64,000 nucleotides of DNA from an uncultured Aquimarina sp. GTDB lineage: Bacteria; Bacteroidota; Bacteroidia; Flavobacteriales; Flavobacteriaceae. Positions within the stretch are counted from its first letter, which is position 1; each line of letters begins with the position of its first letter. The stretch lies in assembly GCF_947500065.1 (NCBI RefSeq), contig NZ_CANMQT010000002.1, positions 248,001 to 312,000 on the forward strand, written 5' to 3'. The position numbers and the translations under genes are program-made. A model generated the notes under the pieces. It did no database searches and was not told the DNA's origin. It saw nothing but the letters and a program-made list of their open reading frames with translations. Positions 8,563 through 18,194 of the stretch are shown here, piece by piece.

Positions 8563-10953
8563 GTGCACAGATCAAAAAACATTCTAGTATTCTTCTTTTG
8601 TTTTTATACTATCATTAGTGTTGCACAGGTAAAATTAGACTCCATCGAACAAGTATTGGTTCAAAAAAAGGAATACTTTGATCTACAACGTGAGATTATT
8701 CACCTACACACCAATAAAACTCTTTATATAACCGATGAGGCTATTTGGTTCAAAGCATATATCGTAGATAATCTAGATCATAAACCTTTTACTGTTACCA
8801 AAAACTTATACGTAACCCTTTATAATGAGCTTGGTGATAAAATCAGTCATAAACTATATCTTGCCAAAGATGGCTTTGCGGATGGAGCGTTTAGCATACC
8901 TAAAAACCTCGATTCAGGAAATTATATATTAATGGCATCGACTGCGCATCAAGATAATTTCAGAGAAGACGAACGTTATTATCAACAAATTACAATTCAG
9001 AACTTATCACAGCCAACAATTACAGAAAAAACCAATGAATTACAGAAATCTTATGACGTCCAAATACTTCCAGAAGGAGGAAATCTACTAGCAGGAATTA
9101 TTAATACCTGTGGAATAAAAGTAATTGACCAACAAGGTGTAGGTGTACAAGAAGTAACTTCGAAATTATTTTCGCAGAATTCTAAAGAACCTATCTCAGA
9201 GTTTAAACTTAATCAATTCGGAATGGGTAAATTTTCGTTTAACCCATCACCAAATGAAACGTATTTTATTACTTCTACTATAGGAAATACTGAAATAAAA
9301 ACAGAAATACCCAAACAACAAAGTAGAGGTGTTTTAATTAAATCTTCTTTTCATCCTACCAAACCAGTATTAGTTGTAGAACTAAGCACTAATCAAGTAA
9401 CGCTCCCAACTATAAAGAATAAAAAATTTCACATACTTATTCATCAGTATCAAAAAACAAAAGGATTATCCGCTTCTTTTACCAAAGGAACCAATGTTAT
9501 AAAACTGGCAATACCTTTAAAAGATCTTCCTTATGGTGTCAATACAATTTCTCTTTTTGACGAAAAATACAATCCAATATCAGAGAGACTTGTTTTTAAT
9601 GACACACCAAATAAACGAATAACTTCTGAAAGAATTAAAAGCACTGTTAAGGAGGATAGTATCGTAACTTCTTTTAGACTGAAATCTAAAGATCTTATTG
9701 TAGATAACGCATCTCTAAGCATTTCTGTACTGCCTGTAGAAACAATCTCTAACACCAACAATCAATCGATTATTAACTCCATATATCTTCAGCCGTTTAT
9801 AAATAGTCACGTAGAAAATCCTACCTATTATTTTCAAAACGTGACGAAAAGAAAAAAATACAATCTTGATATATTATTATTAACCCAAGGATGGAGTAAA
9901 TACGATTGGAAAACCATTTTCAGAAAAGATACACCGGCTCAATTTGATCATGAACAAGGAATAACATTAAAGGGAAGTATTAATAAAATAATGACCCCTA
10001 ACACAAACCTGCTGATTACTTCTCAGGAAAATCAATTTACGGATATTCTATCACCAGAAAAAGATAAGCCGCTAAGATATTTTGTTCTCAACAATTTAAC
10101 ACTAAGAGACTCTACCAAAATACAATTTGTTATTAATGACAAAAAAAATCAAACTACGGATGCAAATGTAAAAGCAAATCTGGTATCGTTTAAACCCTCT
10201 AACCATAATGAAAGAGCATTTAAACTAGCTTCCAAAGCTATTAAAAATTACAGCAGTGAAACAAGTAATAATTTTAACCCAGATTATCACCAACAATTCT
10301 TTAAATCAGGAGAACAACTTGAAAAGGTAGTTATTACGGCTAAAGCCTCTAAAAGGTCAGGATCATACTGGGCAACTCCATATGAAGCCTATATCCCAGA
10401 GGACATGAAAAAATCAAAAAGTGTTTTAAACTATTTAAATCTAAGAAGAATCAGAATCGCTAGAACTTCATCCAGTTTTGGTGTTAAGAACTCTTTACCT
10501 GGTATTTATGATGTCGCATTTCAAAAACGAGCTTTTGGCGAAACTACATCTTTTGCTTTTTATGTAAACGGAGCCCCTGCACATCCCTCAATGGCAAGCG
10601 CAATGAATTTAGAGGATGTAAACAATATCTATCTTTATAAATCTGCCATAGTTGTGTCTTGGTCACCTTCTTTAGAAAAGAAAAAACCATTAAATTCTTT
10701 CATAGTGACTGATGGCTATCAAGTTAAACGAAGTTTTTACACTCCAAAATACCAATCCTATGACAGCCTGTTTTTTAATCAATATGGTGTCTTAGGGTGG
10801 ACACCTACTATAAAAAGAAATACAAATAATGAATATGAATTTTCATTCATAAACACTTTAGCGCAAGAAGCAAAAATATTTATAGAAGGTGTAGATCAAC
10901 AAGGGAATCTTATATCAGAAATTAAGATCATTCAAATACCCAAAAACCCTTAA
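8563..10953 (+). CDS. Large secreted protein with MG2-like and TonB-plug-like parts
   Basis: A 796-residue protein read from a GTG start (no ATG fits the signal peptide). Residues 1-22 form a Sec signal (NILVFFFCFYTIISVAQ). Residues about 35-130 resemble the MG2 beta-sandwich of alpha-2-macroglobulin-like proteins (IHLHTNKTLYITDEAIWFKAYIVD). Near residue 590 the stretch LEKVVITAKASKR recalls the start of a TonB-receptor plug, followed by roughly 100 residues of plug-like sequence, but there is no 22-strand barrel. Such barrel-less proteins occur in many Flavobacteria with unknown roles. Its stop overlaps the end of the convergent regulator gene by 4 bases. The gene upstream is too far away (about 230 bases) to imply an operon. 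Confidence 0.82.
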   Translation: MHRSKNILVFFFCFYTIISVAQVKLDSIEQVLVQKKEYFDLQREIIHLHTNKTLYITDEAIWFKAYIVDNLDHKPFTVTKNLYVTLYNELGDKISHKLYLAKDGFADGAFSIPKNLDSGNYILMASTAHQDNFREDERYYQQITIQNLSQPTITEKTNELQKSYDVQILPEGGNLLAGIINTCGIKVIDQQGVGVQEVTSKLFSQNSKEPISEFKLNQFGMGKFSFNPSPNETYFITSTIGNTEIKTEIPKQQSRGVLIKSSFHPTKPVLVVELSTNQVTLPTIKNKKFHILIHQYQKTKGLSASFTKGTNVIKLAIPLKDLPYGVNTISLFDEKYNPISERLVFNDTPNKRITSERIKSTVKEDSIVTSFRLKSKDLIVDNASLSISVLPVETISNTNNQSIINSIYLQPFINSHVENPTYYFQNVTKRKKYNLDILLLTQGWSKYDWKTIFRKDTPAQFDHEQGITLKGSINKIMTPNTNLLITSQENQFTDILSPEKDKPLRYFVLNNLTLRDSTKIQFVINDKKNQTTDANVKANLVSFKPSNHNERAFKLASKAIKNYSSETSNNFNPDYHQQFFKSGEQLEKVVITAKASKRSGSYWATPYEAYIPEDMKKSKSVLNYLNLRRIRIARTSSSFGVKNSLPGIYDVAFQKRAFGETTSFAFYVNGAPAHPSMASAMNLEDVNNIYLYKSAIVVSWSPSLEKKKPLNSFIVTDGYQVKRSFYTPKYQSYDSLFFNQYGVLGWTPTIKRNTNNEYEFSFINTLAQEAKIFIEGVDQQGNLISEIKIIQIPKNP

Positions 10954-12431
10954 GAATGTTCTTTCACAATATTTGCCACCAACTCTGAAGTTCGTTTAAA
11001 TTTTTCTTTTGCCAATAATCGTTTTGGTGGTGCTTTTCTAACATCGCAATCCATAATAGAACAAGATTCGCAAGTGACTCCTACTTTTACTTTTGGTATT
11101 TTAGAATCATTAACAAAGCTAATCTTTTTCTCTAAAGCTGATGAAATCAAAAACCCAATACCAATACTACGATAATAATCTTTTCTAAATGGATCTTTAG
11201 TTGCCGATGTAAACACTAAATATTGTTGATCCGTATCTGTGTAATCTGATATTTGTATATCAAAAGAATATGATAAATCATCCGTAGCAGTGCGCTGTAA
11301 TGTTTTTATAGCCATCCATCGTCGGCAATAGTGCTCATTTATTTCATTAGCATGCGGTTGTTGCTGGTGGGTAATATGCAACTCCTTTACTAAGTTAAAT
11401 CTCTCTACTCCTTTTTTATGTGTAAATCTTAAAAAAAACACATTCTGCATTCCAAAATCTTTGGGCAAAACATTAGTAAGTCGCTGATAAAAAGACTCAG
11501 GAGAAGCATTATATAACTTCATGATTTTATGAAAAGCTTTCTCAGAAAATCGTTTCGCTGCAAAAAGATCTTTAAGATGCTCCTTTAAGTGATTTCTTGG
11601 GATAATTAAAGCTCCTGCAAAATAAGATGCATAAAAATTATGTAATACTTCTTCAAAATTATCATAGCGTATCCAAGTAAAAGTATAAGGTCTCTGTTTA
11701 GTTTCCATATACTGATACCCTAACTCTTTAGCATAAATAAAGGTTTTCTGAGGTTCATCTACTCTATCTGATAACAACAGTGTTTTTGTAGATGGAACAA
11801 ACACAGATCTTAAATTATCCAACTCCTCATGGTTCGGTATACCTTCTGTATTAATAATGTATCCATATTCTTCTCTTAAAATCTCCTCTAATTCCCCAGA
11901 AGTTATTTTACCAGTTAAATCCAATTGATACGAGTTCGCAAAACGTACAGCAGTATCCTCAAGATCTTTAAAGAAGTTATTATGTGCTTCTTGATAAGAC
12001 CGCAATGAAGCTAGATAAAATCCCTCCCTGCTCATATTATAATGTTGAGCAATCTCTATAATAGTACTTATAAACGCATTCACCTTAGAAGGTGCATTAG
12101 CAATAATATCTATAAGATCACTTTGCTGTATCCCAAACAGCTCAAGTGGAATTTCATCAAGGATTCCTGATTGTAAAATCTCACCTATTGGAGCAAGGTT
12201 TTTGTCTAATTTTAAGGACACTAAACTATCATAAGGAACCTCTAGAGTATCCGCAAGCTTAATAATTTTATCTGTTTTCGGATATTTTTTTCCTTTCTCT
12301 ATCTCGTTTAAATAAGACTTAGACAACCCACTTAACTTGGATAAACCAAAAAGAGACAAGTCCTTATCTGTTCGTATCTGCTTGATTTTCAGTCCAAAAA
12401 TTAATCTAATATATTCTTCTGCTATCGCCAT
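10950..12431 (-). CDS. XRE-family short-chain acyl-CoA regulator (ScfR/RamB-like)
   Basis: Transcription regulator of 493 residues. An XRE helix-turn-helix sits at about 10-65 (LSLFGLSKLSGLSKSYLNEI), a middle region resembles the ImmA/IrrE-like domain of this family, and the C-terminal DUF2083-type region has clustered cysteines (CESCSIMDC). Relatives control glyoxylate-shunt and short-chain acyl-CoA genes, and here the divergent neighbour is malate synthase, supporting that role. I chose the ATG at 12431. A TTG six codons upstream (12449) is in frame, but a -7-like TACTTTTG (12444 to 12437 on this strand) lies in that extension. A 14-bp palindrome between the two genes is the likely operator. 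A partial C-terminal look-alike lies at 8409-8525. Confidence 0.88.
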   Translation of the reverse strand: MAIAEEYIRLIFGLKIKQIRTDKDLSLFGLSKLSGLSKSYLNEIEKGKKYPKTDKIIKLADTLEVPYDSLVSLKLDKNLAPIGEILQSGILDEIPLELFGIQQSDLIDIIANAPSKVNAFISTIIEIAQHYNMSREGFYLASLRSYQEAHNNFFKDLEDTAVRFANSYQLDLTGKITSGELEEILREEYGYIINTEGIPNHEELDNLRSVFVPSTKTLLLSDRVDEPQKTFIYAKELGYQYMETKQRPYTFTWIRYDNFEEVLHNFYASYFAGALIIPRNHLKEHLKDLFAAKRFSEKAFHKIMKLYNASPESFYQRLTNVLPKDFGMQNVFFLRFTHKKGVERFNLVKELHITHQQQPHANEINEHYCRRWMAIKTLQRTATDDLSYSFDIQISDYTDTDQQYLVFTSATKDPFRKDYYRSIGIGFLISSALEKKISFVNDSKIPKVKVGVTCESCSIMDCDVRKAPPKRLLAKEKFKRTSELVANIVKEHS

Positions 12432-12436
12432 AAAGT

Positions 12437-12444
12437 CAAAAGTA
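12437..12444 (-). promoter_or_regulatory. Possible -7 element of the regulator gene
   Basis: On the minus strand it reads TACTTTTG (TAnnTTTG), ending 5 bases before the chosen ATG, which implies a nearly leaderless mRNA. No good TTG is seen at -33. Confidence 0.35.
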
Positions 12445-12487
12445 ATCAATTTTGCGTAATTCCTAAAAAAATAAAATATTCACATTT

Positions 12488-12501
12488 AGCGAACGTTCGC
12501 T
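12488..12501. promoter_or_regulatory. Perfect 14-bp palindrome, candidate operator of the aceB regulator
   Basis: AGCGAACGTTCGCT is fully self-complementary and GC-rich in an AT-rich intergenic space. It ends on the first T of the aceB -33 TTG and faces the regulator gene on the other side. That position suits a dimer-binding site acting on aceB and possibly on the regulator itself. Confidence 0.6.
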
Positions 12502-12531
12502 TGTTTTATAAAAAACTTTTTTTTAATATTG
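12501..12531 (+). promoter_or_regulatory. Promoter of malate synthase
   Basis: TTG (12501-12503), a 20-base spacer and TAATATTG (12524-12531, one mismatch to TAnnTTTG), then about 20 bases to the ATG at 12552. It argues against starting translation at the in-frame TTG at 12501. Confidence 0.55.
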
Positions 12532-12551
12532 TTCACTCAAACGATATAGTT

Positions 12552-14150
12552 ATGGAAACTCAAACAAACCTAAGTCAGAAAATTAGCTTTACTAAAGAGG
12601 TGAAAAATTATCATCCAGAGATTCTTACGGATGGAGCTTTAGCTTTTCTAGAGGCTTTACACAATCGTTTTGACGCAAGACGATTAACACTTTTAAGAAA
12701 CAGAGAACAACAGCAACAGTTGTTTGATCTGGAGACCTATCCTGCGTTTCCGGAGAACACAAAAGAGATTCGCAATAGCGAATGGTCAGCTGCTCCAATT
12801 CCTGCGGATCTTCAGGATCGCAGAGTGGAGATTACCGGTCCTGTCGACAGAAAAATGGTCATCAACGCATTAAATTCTGGTGCGAAAACTTTTATGGCGG
12901 ATTTTGAAGACAGTAACGCTCCTTTATGGGAAAACTGTTTGCAAGGGCAGAAAAATCTTATGGATGCCGTCAATAAAACTATTTCGTTCTACAATCCTAA
13001 GAAAGACAAAACATACCAACTTAATGAAGAAGTGGCGACATTAATTGTACGTCCTAGAGGACTACATCTTAATGAAAAGCATTTATTAATAGAAAATAAA
13101 GAGATTAGTGCTTCTCTATTTGATTTTGCATTGTATGTATTCCACAATAACGAACAATTAAAGGAAAATGGAACCGCTCCTTATTACTATATACCAAAAC
13201 TAGAACATTTCACGGAAGCTATTTGGTGGAATGATGTGATCGATTTCTCTGAAGAATATTTAGGAATGGAACATGCAACAATAAAGGTTACCGTACTGGT
13301 AGAAACCATAACCGCTAGTTTTCAATTAGATGAAATCATCTATGCATTAAAAGAGCATATTGTTGGATTGAACTGCGGAAGATGGGATTATATATTTAGT
13401 TATATCAAAAAACTAAGAAACCATAAAGGTTTTGTAGTTCCAGATCGTGATCAGGTAACAATGACAAGTCCTTTTATGGATGCCTATAGTAAGCGTGTTA
13501 TACAACGATGTCATAAAAGAAATATCCTTGCTATTGGTGGAATGGCCGCTCAGATTCCGATTAAAGGAGATGAAGAACGTAATAAAATTGCCTTTGCAAA
13601 AGTAAAGGCGGATAAAGAACGTGAGGTAAAAAATGGCCACGATGGTACTTGGGTAGCGCACCCAGGTTTAGTACCACTTGCGATGCGTGTTTTTGATATG
13701 CACATGCAAGAATCTAATCAATTGCACGTAAAAAGAGAAGATGTTGTGGTAACTGAAGAAGACCTTCTTGAAGTTCCTAAAGGAACTGTTACCGAAGAAG
13801 GAATCAGAAAAAACATAAATGTTGGAATCCATTACATAGCAACTTGGTTAGGAGGAAATGGAGCAGTTGCTTTATATGATCTTATGGAAGATGCAGCTAC
13901 AGCAGAAATCAGTAGAACTCAGATTTGGCAATGCCTTAAAAATGAAGTAAAACTAGAAAATGGTTTAAGACTAAATAGTAATATGTTTCATATGCTTTTT
14001 GAAGATGAATTAAAAACTATCGAGAAACAAGCAGGAAAAGCTCTTTTCGAGAGTAAAAATTATCAGAATGCAATTCAAATTTTCCACGGCCTAGTTACTT
14101 CTGAAGAGTTTGAAGAATTTTTAACAACAAAAGCATATAAATACTTATAA
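12552..14150 (+). CDS. aceB: Malate synthase A
   Basis: Condenses glyoxylate with acetyl-CoA to malate, the second step of the glyoxylate shunt, in the cytoplasm. The 532 residues from the ATG at 12552 match the usual length of the A isoform. Family stretches seen include the acidic FMADFEDSNAPLWEN, the active-site arginine region VRPRGLHLNE, the glyoxylate and Mg site LNCGRWDYIFSYIKKLRNH, and GGMAAQIPI with GTWVAHPGLV later. A 17-codon extension to a TTG at 12501 is possible but overlaps the promoter. Isocitrate lyase, often next door, is not found in the window. Control is probably by the divergent ScfR-like regulator. Confidence 0.96.
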   Translation: METQTNLSQKISFTKEVKNYHPEILTDGALAFLEALHNRFDARRLTLLRNREQQQQLFDLETYPAFPENTKEIRNSEWSAAPIPADLQDRRVEITGPVDRKMVINALNSGAKTFMADFEDSNAPLWENCLQGQKNLMDAVNKTISFYNPKKDKTYQLNEEVATLIVRPRGLHLNEKHLLIENKEISASLFDFALYVFHNNEQLKENGTAPYYYIPKLEHFTEAIWWNDVIDFSEEYLGMEHATIKVTVLVETITASFQLDEIIYALKEHIVGLNCGRWDYIFSYIKKLRNHKGFVVPDRDQVTMTSPFMDAYSKRVIQRCHKRNILAIGGMAAQIPIKGDEERNKIAFAKVKADKEREVKNGHDGTWVAHPGLVPLAMRVFDMHMQESNQLHVKREDVVVTEEDLLEVPKGTVTEEGIRKNINVGIHYIATWLGGNGAVALYDLMEDAATAEISRTQIWQCLKNEVKLENGLRLNSNMFHMLFEDELKTIEKQAGKALFESKNYQNAIQIFHGLVTSEEFEEFLTTKAYKYL

Positions 14151-14519
14151 GTAAGTTCAGGAGCAATTGATAAAGGAAACAAGACAAACAAACACAACAT
14201 AACACCGTCTTGTTTCCTGAATCCTGAATCAAATAAAATTTGCATTACAAAAAGATCGATTCCGCGCTGAGAAACATTAAGGAGTCGTAAGTACTACTTA
14301 TTCCCTAGCAACACAAAAGACTGTTATTGCTAGTGAATTTTTTACTAAAGCCAGGTAACGTAGTACTGAAATTGAACAATTTTAATTTTTTCCGATTTTA
14401 TAATTGTGCTCTTACAGCATCCGCTACTTGCGGATGCTGTTTTTTTGATATGACTATTATTTGTAACATTTGTGTGCACTTGTAGTCTTATAAAAGTATT
14501 ACAACAAACCATCAATCAA
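14151..14519. other. 369-base gap after aceB without a gene
   Basis: I see no coding frame here. Just after aceB a 12-bp inverted repeat (AGGAAACAAGAC at 14174-14185, GTCTTGTTTCCT at 14207-14218) is flanked by TTCAGGA and TCCTGAA, forming a longer imperfect hairpin without a T run. The tandem TCCTGAATCCTGAA lies beside it. A true terminator follows at 14414. The 190 bases between hold nothing I can name. Confidence 0.5.
14414..14446 (+). terminator. Rho-independent terminator downstream of aceB
   Basis: A perfect 11-bp stem, ACAGCATCCGC (14414-14424) with GCGGATGCTGT (14430-14440), a 5-base loop and seven T residues. It lies more than 260 bases after the aceB stop, so the aceB mRNA has a long 3' tail or another transcript ends here. 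Confidence 0.85.
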
Positions 14520-15818
14520 ATGTCTGTCACACAAGATATCAGTACTCAAACTAATTGGAGACTAGCAACGAAAATTTTATTTAGATTCTTTTTCGTTTAT
14601 CTCTTTCTAAACATTTTTCCTTTTCCTTTCTACTACATTGGTTTAATTCCTGGATTAGGAAATACTTTTTCTTTCTATTATGAGGGACTCGATCAATTAT
14701 GTATTTGGGTTGGAAAATACATTCTAAATATACCTTATGAGTTGCCGATGGTCCCTACAGGTAGTGGAGACACTACTACTGATTATGTGTTTCAGTTTGT
14801 TATCCTATTGATTACATTTATTACAACTATTATTTGGAGCGTTATCGATTTTAAAAGATCTAACTATGACAAATTATTGCTTTACACAAGAACTCTGGTA
14901 AGATATTACCTAATCGCAACTATGTTTTCTTATGGGTTCTCTAAAGCATTTACACTTCAATTTTCAGAGTTAAGAAATATTGATCTTATTAAACCTTTTG
15001 GTAACCAATCTCCAATGGGCTTGATGTGGAATTTTATGGAATATAGTGATACATACACTCGATTTTCTGGTTATGCAGAAATTATAGCAGGAATATTACT
15101 AATATTTAGAAAAACAACGCTTTTAGGAGCATTAATGGTTGTCGGAGTAATGTTCAACGTATTTATGATGAATATGAGTTATGACATTCCTGTAAAATTA
15201 TACAGTGCCTTATTAACAATAATGGGGGTATTCATATTAGCGCCAGATATTAAAAACATCTTAAATTTCTTTGTTTTAAACAAAGAAGTTAAACCCAAGA
15301 AAATCCCACAATACTTCACCAAAAAGAAACTAAAAATAGCCGCTATAGTAATAAAGACCTTAGTGATCGGGTATCTGTTTTACACAAATATTGAAGGCTC
15401 TCTTGAAGGCGAAAAACAATGGGGAAAAAAGGCGCCAAAATCTGCTTTATTTGGTATATATGAAGTAAAAGAATTTATTAAAAATAACGATACTTTACCT
15501 CCACTAACAACAGACACTATTCGCTGGAAACGTTTAATTGTAGATAAACGATATAGTAATATTCAAACTATGGATGAAACGTTCATACGGCTTAAAGAAA
15601 AAACAGATTCAACATCACAAAAGTTAAATCTAATTTCATATAGTGACAGTACAGATGTAAGAAATTTCTCCTACAAAATAAAAGATAGCATCTATATTTT
15701 TGAAGGAACTTACAAATGCGACCATCTCCAAATAGTTACTAAAAAGAAGGAACGAGAAGAATTTTTATTAATTAACAGAGGATTTCGTTGGATCAACGAA
15801 AAGCCATTTAATCGATAA
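14520..15818 (+). CDS. DoxX-like multi-pass membrane protein
   Basis: A 432-residue integral membrane protein, read from the ATG at 14520 (a GTG at 14472 would add 16 unlikely residues). About eight hydrophobic segments fill the first ~300 residues, beginning FRFFFVYLFLNIFPFPFYYIG. The pattern around residues 140-250 (YSFGFSKAF-like helix, YAEIIAGILLIFRKTTLLGALM) resembles the DoxX four-helix bundle. The last ~130 residues are soluble and contain short beta-type strands. The biochemical role is unknown. The S41 peptidase gene starts 93 bases after it and may be read from the same transcript. Confidence 0.8.
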   Translation: MSVTQDISTQTNWRLATKILFRFFFVYLFLNIFPFPFYYIGLIPGLGNTFSFYYEGLDQLCIWVGKYILNIPYELPMVPTGSGDTTTDYVFQFVILLITFITTIIWSVIDFKRSNYDKLLLYTRTLVRYYLIATMFSYGFSKAFTLQFSELRNIDLIKPFGNQSPMGLMWNFMEYSDTYTRFSGYAEIIAGILLIFRKTTLLGALMVVGVMFNVFMMNMSYDIPVKLYSALLTIMGVFILAPDIKNILNFFVLNKEVKPKKIPQYFTKKKLKIAAIVIKTLVIGYLFYTNIEGSLEGEKQWGKKAPKSALFGIYEVKEFIKNNDTLPPLTTDTIRWKRLIVDKRYSNIQTMDETFIRLKEKTDSTSQKLNLISYSDSTDVRNFSYKIKDSIYIFEGTYKCDHLQIVTKKKEREEFLLINRGFRWINEKPFNR

Positions 15819-15911
15819 ATCATTAAAAAAAAAATACTCTGAATCGCTTTTTAAATTATAAAGCAAGACGAAAAAATATTTCTATCCATACAAACAAAGA
15901 ACACTGTTACC

Positions 15912-18110
15912 ATGAAAAAAATAATTCCAATTCTATTTATTCTTATTTCCATTAATTTTCAAGCACAGGAAAAGGAACTTAATCTTAGTTTTGAAAAAAC
16001 AGAAAATAAAAGACCATTAGATTGGAAAGACTTTGGTAGCTCGGAATATACTATCTCAGTTGATTCTACGATATATCATTCTGGCAAAAAATCAGCGGTT
16101 ATAGAGTCTAATGGAGAAGCGTCAGATTTTAAAGCTTGGGCCTATTCTATACCTGCAAAATACCAAGGAAAAAAAATTAAACTTACTGGATATATCAAAA
16201 CTGAAAATGTAACCGATGGCTATGCAGGGTTATGGATGAGAATTGATCCCAGTGTTGGATTTGACAACATGAATGATAGAGGAATTAAAGGAACTACAGA
16301 TTGGAAACAATATGAAATAACTCTTGATTTAAACCCCCAAAACGCACAGAAAATTGTAATAGGTGGATTGCTGGTAGGCAAAGGAAAAATGTGGATTGAC
16401 AACCTCAATGTTACCATCGATGGCAAAACACTGGATAAGGTACCTGCCAGAGAATTGCCACCTGCAGAAAAAGACAAGGAATTTGACAAAGGTTCTAAAA
16501 TAGTTATTAATGAACTTAATGAGCAACGACTTACTAATCTTGAATTACTTGGCAAAGTATGGGGTTTTCTAAAATATCATCACCCAGCAGTTGCTGAAGG
16601 GAAACATAACTGGGACTATGAATTATTTAGAGTTTTACCTGAGTATTTAAATGCTTCAAAGGATAATAGAGATGCGATTCTTATAAAATGGATAGACGCT
16701 CTTGGTAGTATTAAAGATTGTAAATCTTGCAAAGAAACTGATCCGGACGCATTCTTGAAACCAGATATTAAATGGATCACAGAAGGTAATATCTCTTTAG
16801 AACTAAAAGAAAAATTACTTTATATCAAACAAAACCGACATCAAGGAGCTCATTATTATGTTGCCATGTATCCTCGTGTGGGCAATCCAGAATTTAAGCA
16901 CGAAAAATATTACGAAAATATGCCTTATCCAGATCAAGGTTTTAGATTATTGACACTATATAAATATTGGAATATGATCCACTATTTTTTTCCAAACAAA
17001 CATCTTACAGATAAAGATTGGAATACTGTATTAAAATCGCACATTTCAAGTTTCATGAATGCGAAAAATGAATTGGAATATGAATTAGCAGCCGTAAAAT
17101 TAATTGGAGAAATACAAGATACACATGCTAATCTTTGGGGAGGAAATAACGAAATTGAAAAATGGAAAGGCGAGTTTTACCCTCCAGTAAATGTTAGGTT
17201 CATAGAAGACCTATTAGTTATTGACGATTTTTTTAACTCTGAACACAGAGAAACTACTGGGCTGAAGGAAGGTGACATAATTACAACCATCAATGGCAAA
17301 AAAATTGCAGATATTATAAAAGAAGTACAACCATATTACCCAGCCTCTAATTATCCAACACAGCTTAGAGATATCGCTGAAGATATTTTGCGATCCAACT
17401 CAAAAACTATTCAATTAACATATATCAGAGATACCAAGGAATTGAACAAAGAACTAACACTTTATGATAAAAATGACCTCGATATGTACCGCTGGTATCG
17501 TAAGGATGAAAACGGAAAGAGTTTCAAAATGCTAGATGGCAATATTGGCTATGTAACACTAAAAAACATTAAAGATGAAGATGTAAAAAAGATAAGAGAA
17601 CAATTTAAAGACACCAAAGGAATTATTATTGATATCCGTAATTACCCTTCTGCATTTGTTCCTTTTTCACTAGGGTCTTTTTTCACTTCGAAAGATGTTT
17701 CATTTGTGAAATTTTCTAACGGAAATATTAATAATCCTGGTGAATTCACTTTAACAAAACCATTAAATATTTCGGGCACTAATAAAAGCTACAAAGGAAA
17801 ACTTGTCATACTTTTAAATGAATACACACAAAGTTCCGCTGAATATCAAAGTATGGCCTTTCGTGCAGGCGAAAACACAACAATAATAGGCAGCACCACA
17901 GCAGGAGCTGATGGAAATATTTCGGCGATACAATTACCTGGTAGGCTAAGAACTATGATCTCGGGTATTGGAGTTTATTATCCAAATGGTGATGAAACGC
18001 AAAGAGTAGGCATTATTCCAGATATAGAATGTAAACCCACCATAAAAGGGATTAAAGATGGTAAAGATGAACTACTAGAAAAAGCGATACAACATATCAA
18101 TCAAAAATAA
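15912..18110 (+). CDS. Secreted S41-family (tail-specific-like) peptidase
   Basis: A 732-residue exported serine peptidase. A signal peptide (KKIIPILFILISINFQAQE) is followed by a beta-sandwich resembling a carbohydrate- or ligand-binding module (about 25-170, including YQGKKIKLTGYIKTENV). A linker and helical region precede a PDZ-like segment (about 440-500, GLKEGDIITTINGKKI). The S41 catalytic domain shows the nucleophile region TQSSAEYQSMAFR (Ser 642 in SAE) and GSTTAGADGNIS. It probably acts in the periplasm or on the cell surface. No substrate can be assigned. Confidence 0.88.
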   Translation: MKKIIPILFILISINFQAQEKELNLSFEKTENKRPLDWKDFGSSEYTISVDSTIYHSGKKSAVIESNGEASDFKAWAYSIPAKYQGKKIKLTGYIKTENVTDGYAGLWMRIDPSVGFDNMNDRGIKGTTDWKQYEITLDLNPQNAQKIVIGGLLVGKGKMWIDNLNVTIDGKTLDKVPARELPPAEKDKEFDKGSKIVINELNEQRLTNLELLGKVWGFLKYHHPAVAEGKHNWDYELFRVLPEYLNASKDNRDAILIKWIDALGSIKDCKSCKETDPDAFLKPDIKWITEGNISLELKEKLLYIKQNRHQGAHYYVAMYPRVGNPEFKHEKYYENMPYPDQGFRLLTLYKYWNMIHYFFPNKHLTDKDWNTVLKSHISSFMNAKNELEYELAAVKLIGEIQDTHANLWGGNNEIEKWKGEFYPPVNVRFIEDLLVIDDFFNSEHRETTGLKEGDIITTINGKKIADIIKEVQPYYPASNYPTQLRDIAEDILRSNSKTIQLTYIRDTKELNKELTLYDKNDLDMYRWYRKDENGKSFKMLDGNIGYVTLKNIKDEDVKKIREQFKDTKGIIIDIRNYPSAFVPFSLGSFFTSKDVSFVKFSNGNINNPGEFTLTKPLNISGTNKSYKGKLVILLNEYTQSSAEYQSMAFRAGENTTIIGSTTAGADGNISAIQLPGRLRTMISGIGVYYPNGDETQRVGIIPDIECKPTIKGIKDGKDELLEKAIQHINQK

Positions 18111-18194
18111 TTTAACTCTAGACATGCATTAGACGATCAAGATCAAGCACGTTAAAATTATGAGACAGATAAAAATTATGATCAAACAATTATG

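Noticed and set aside
12501-12551. N-terminal extension of malate synthase from the TTG at 12501
   Set aside because: The TTG is better explained as the -33 promoter element, and the ATG at 12552 gives the family's usual length.
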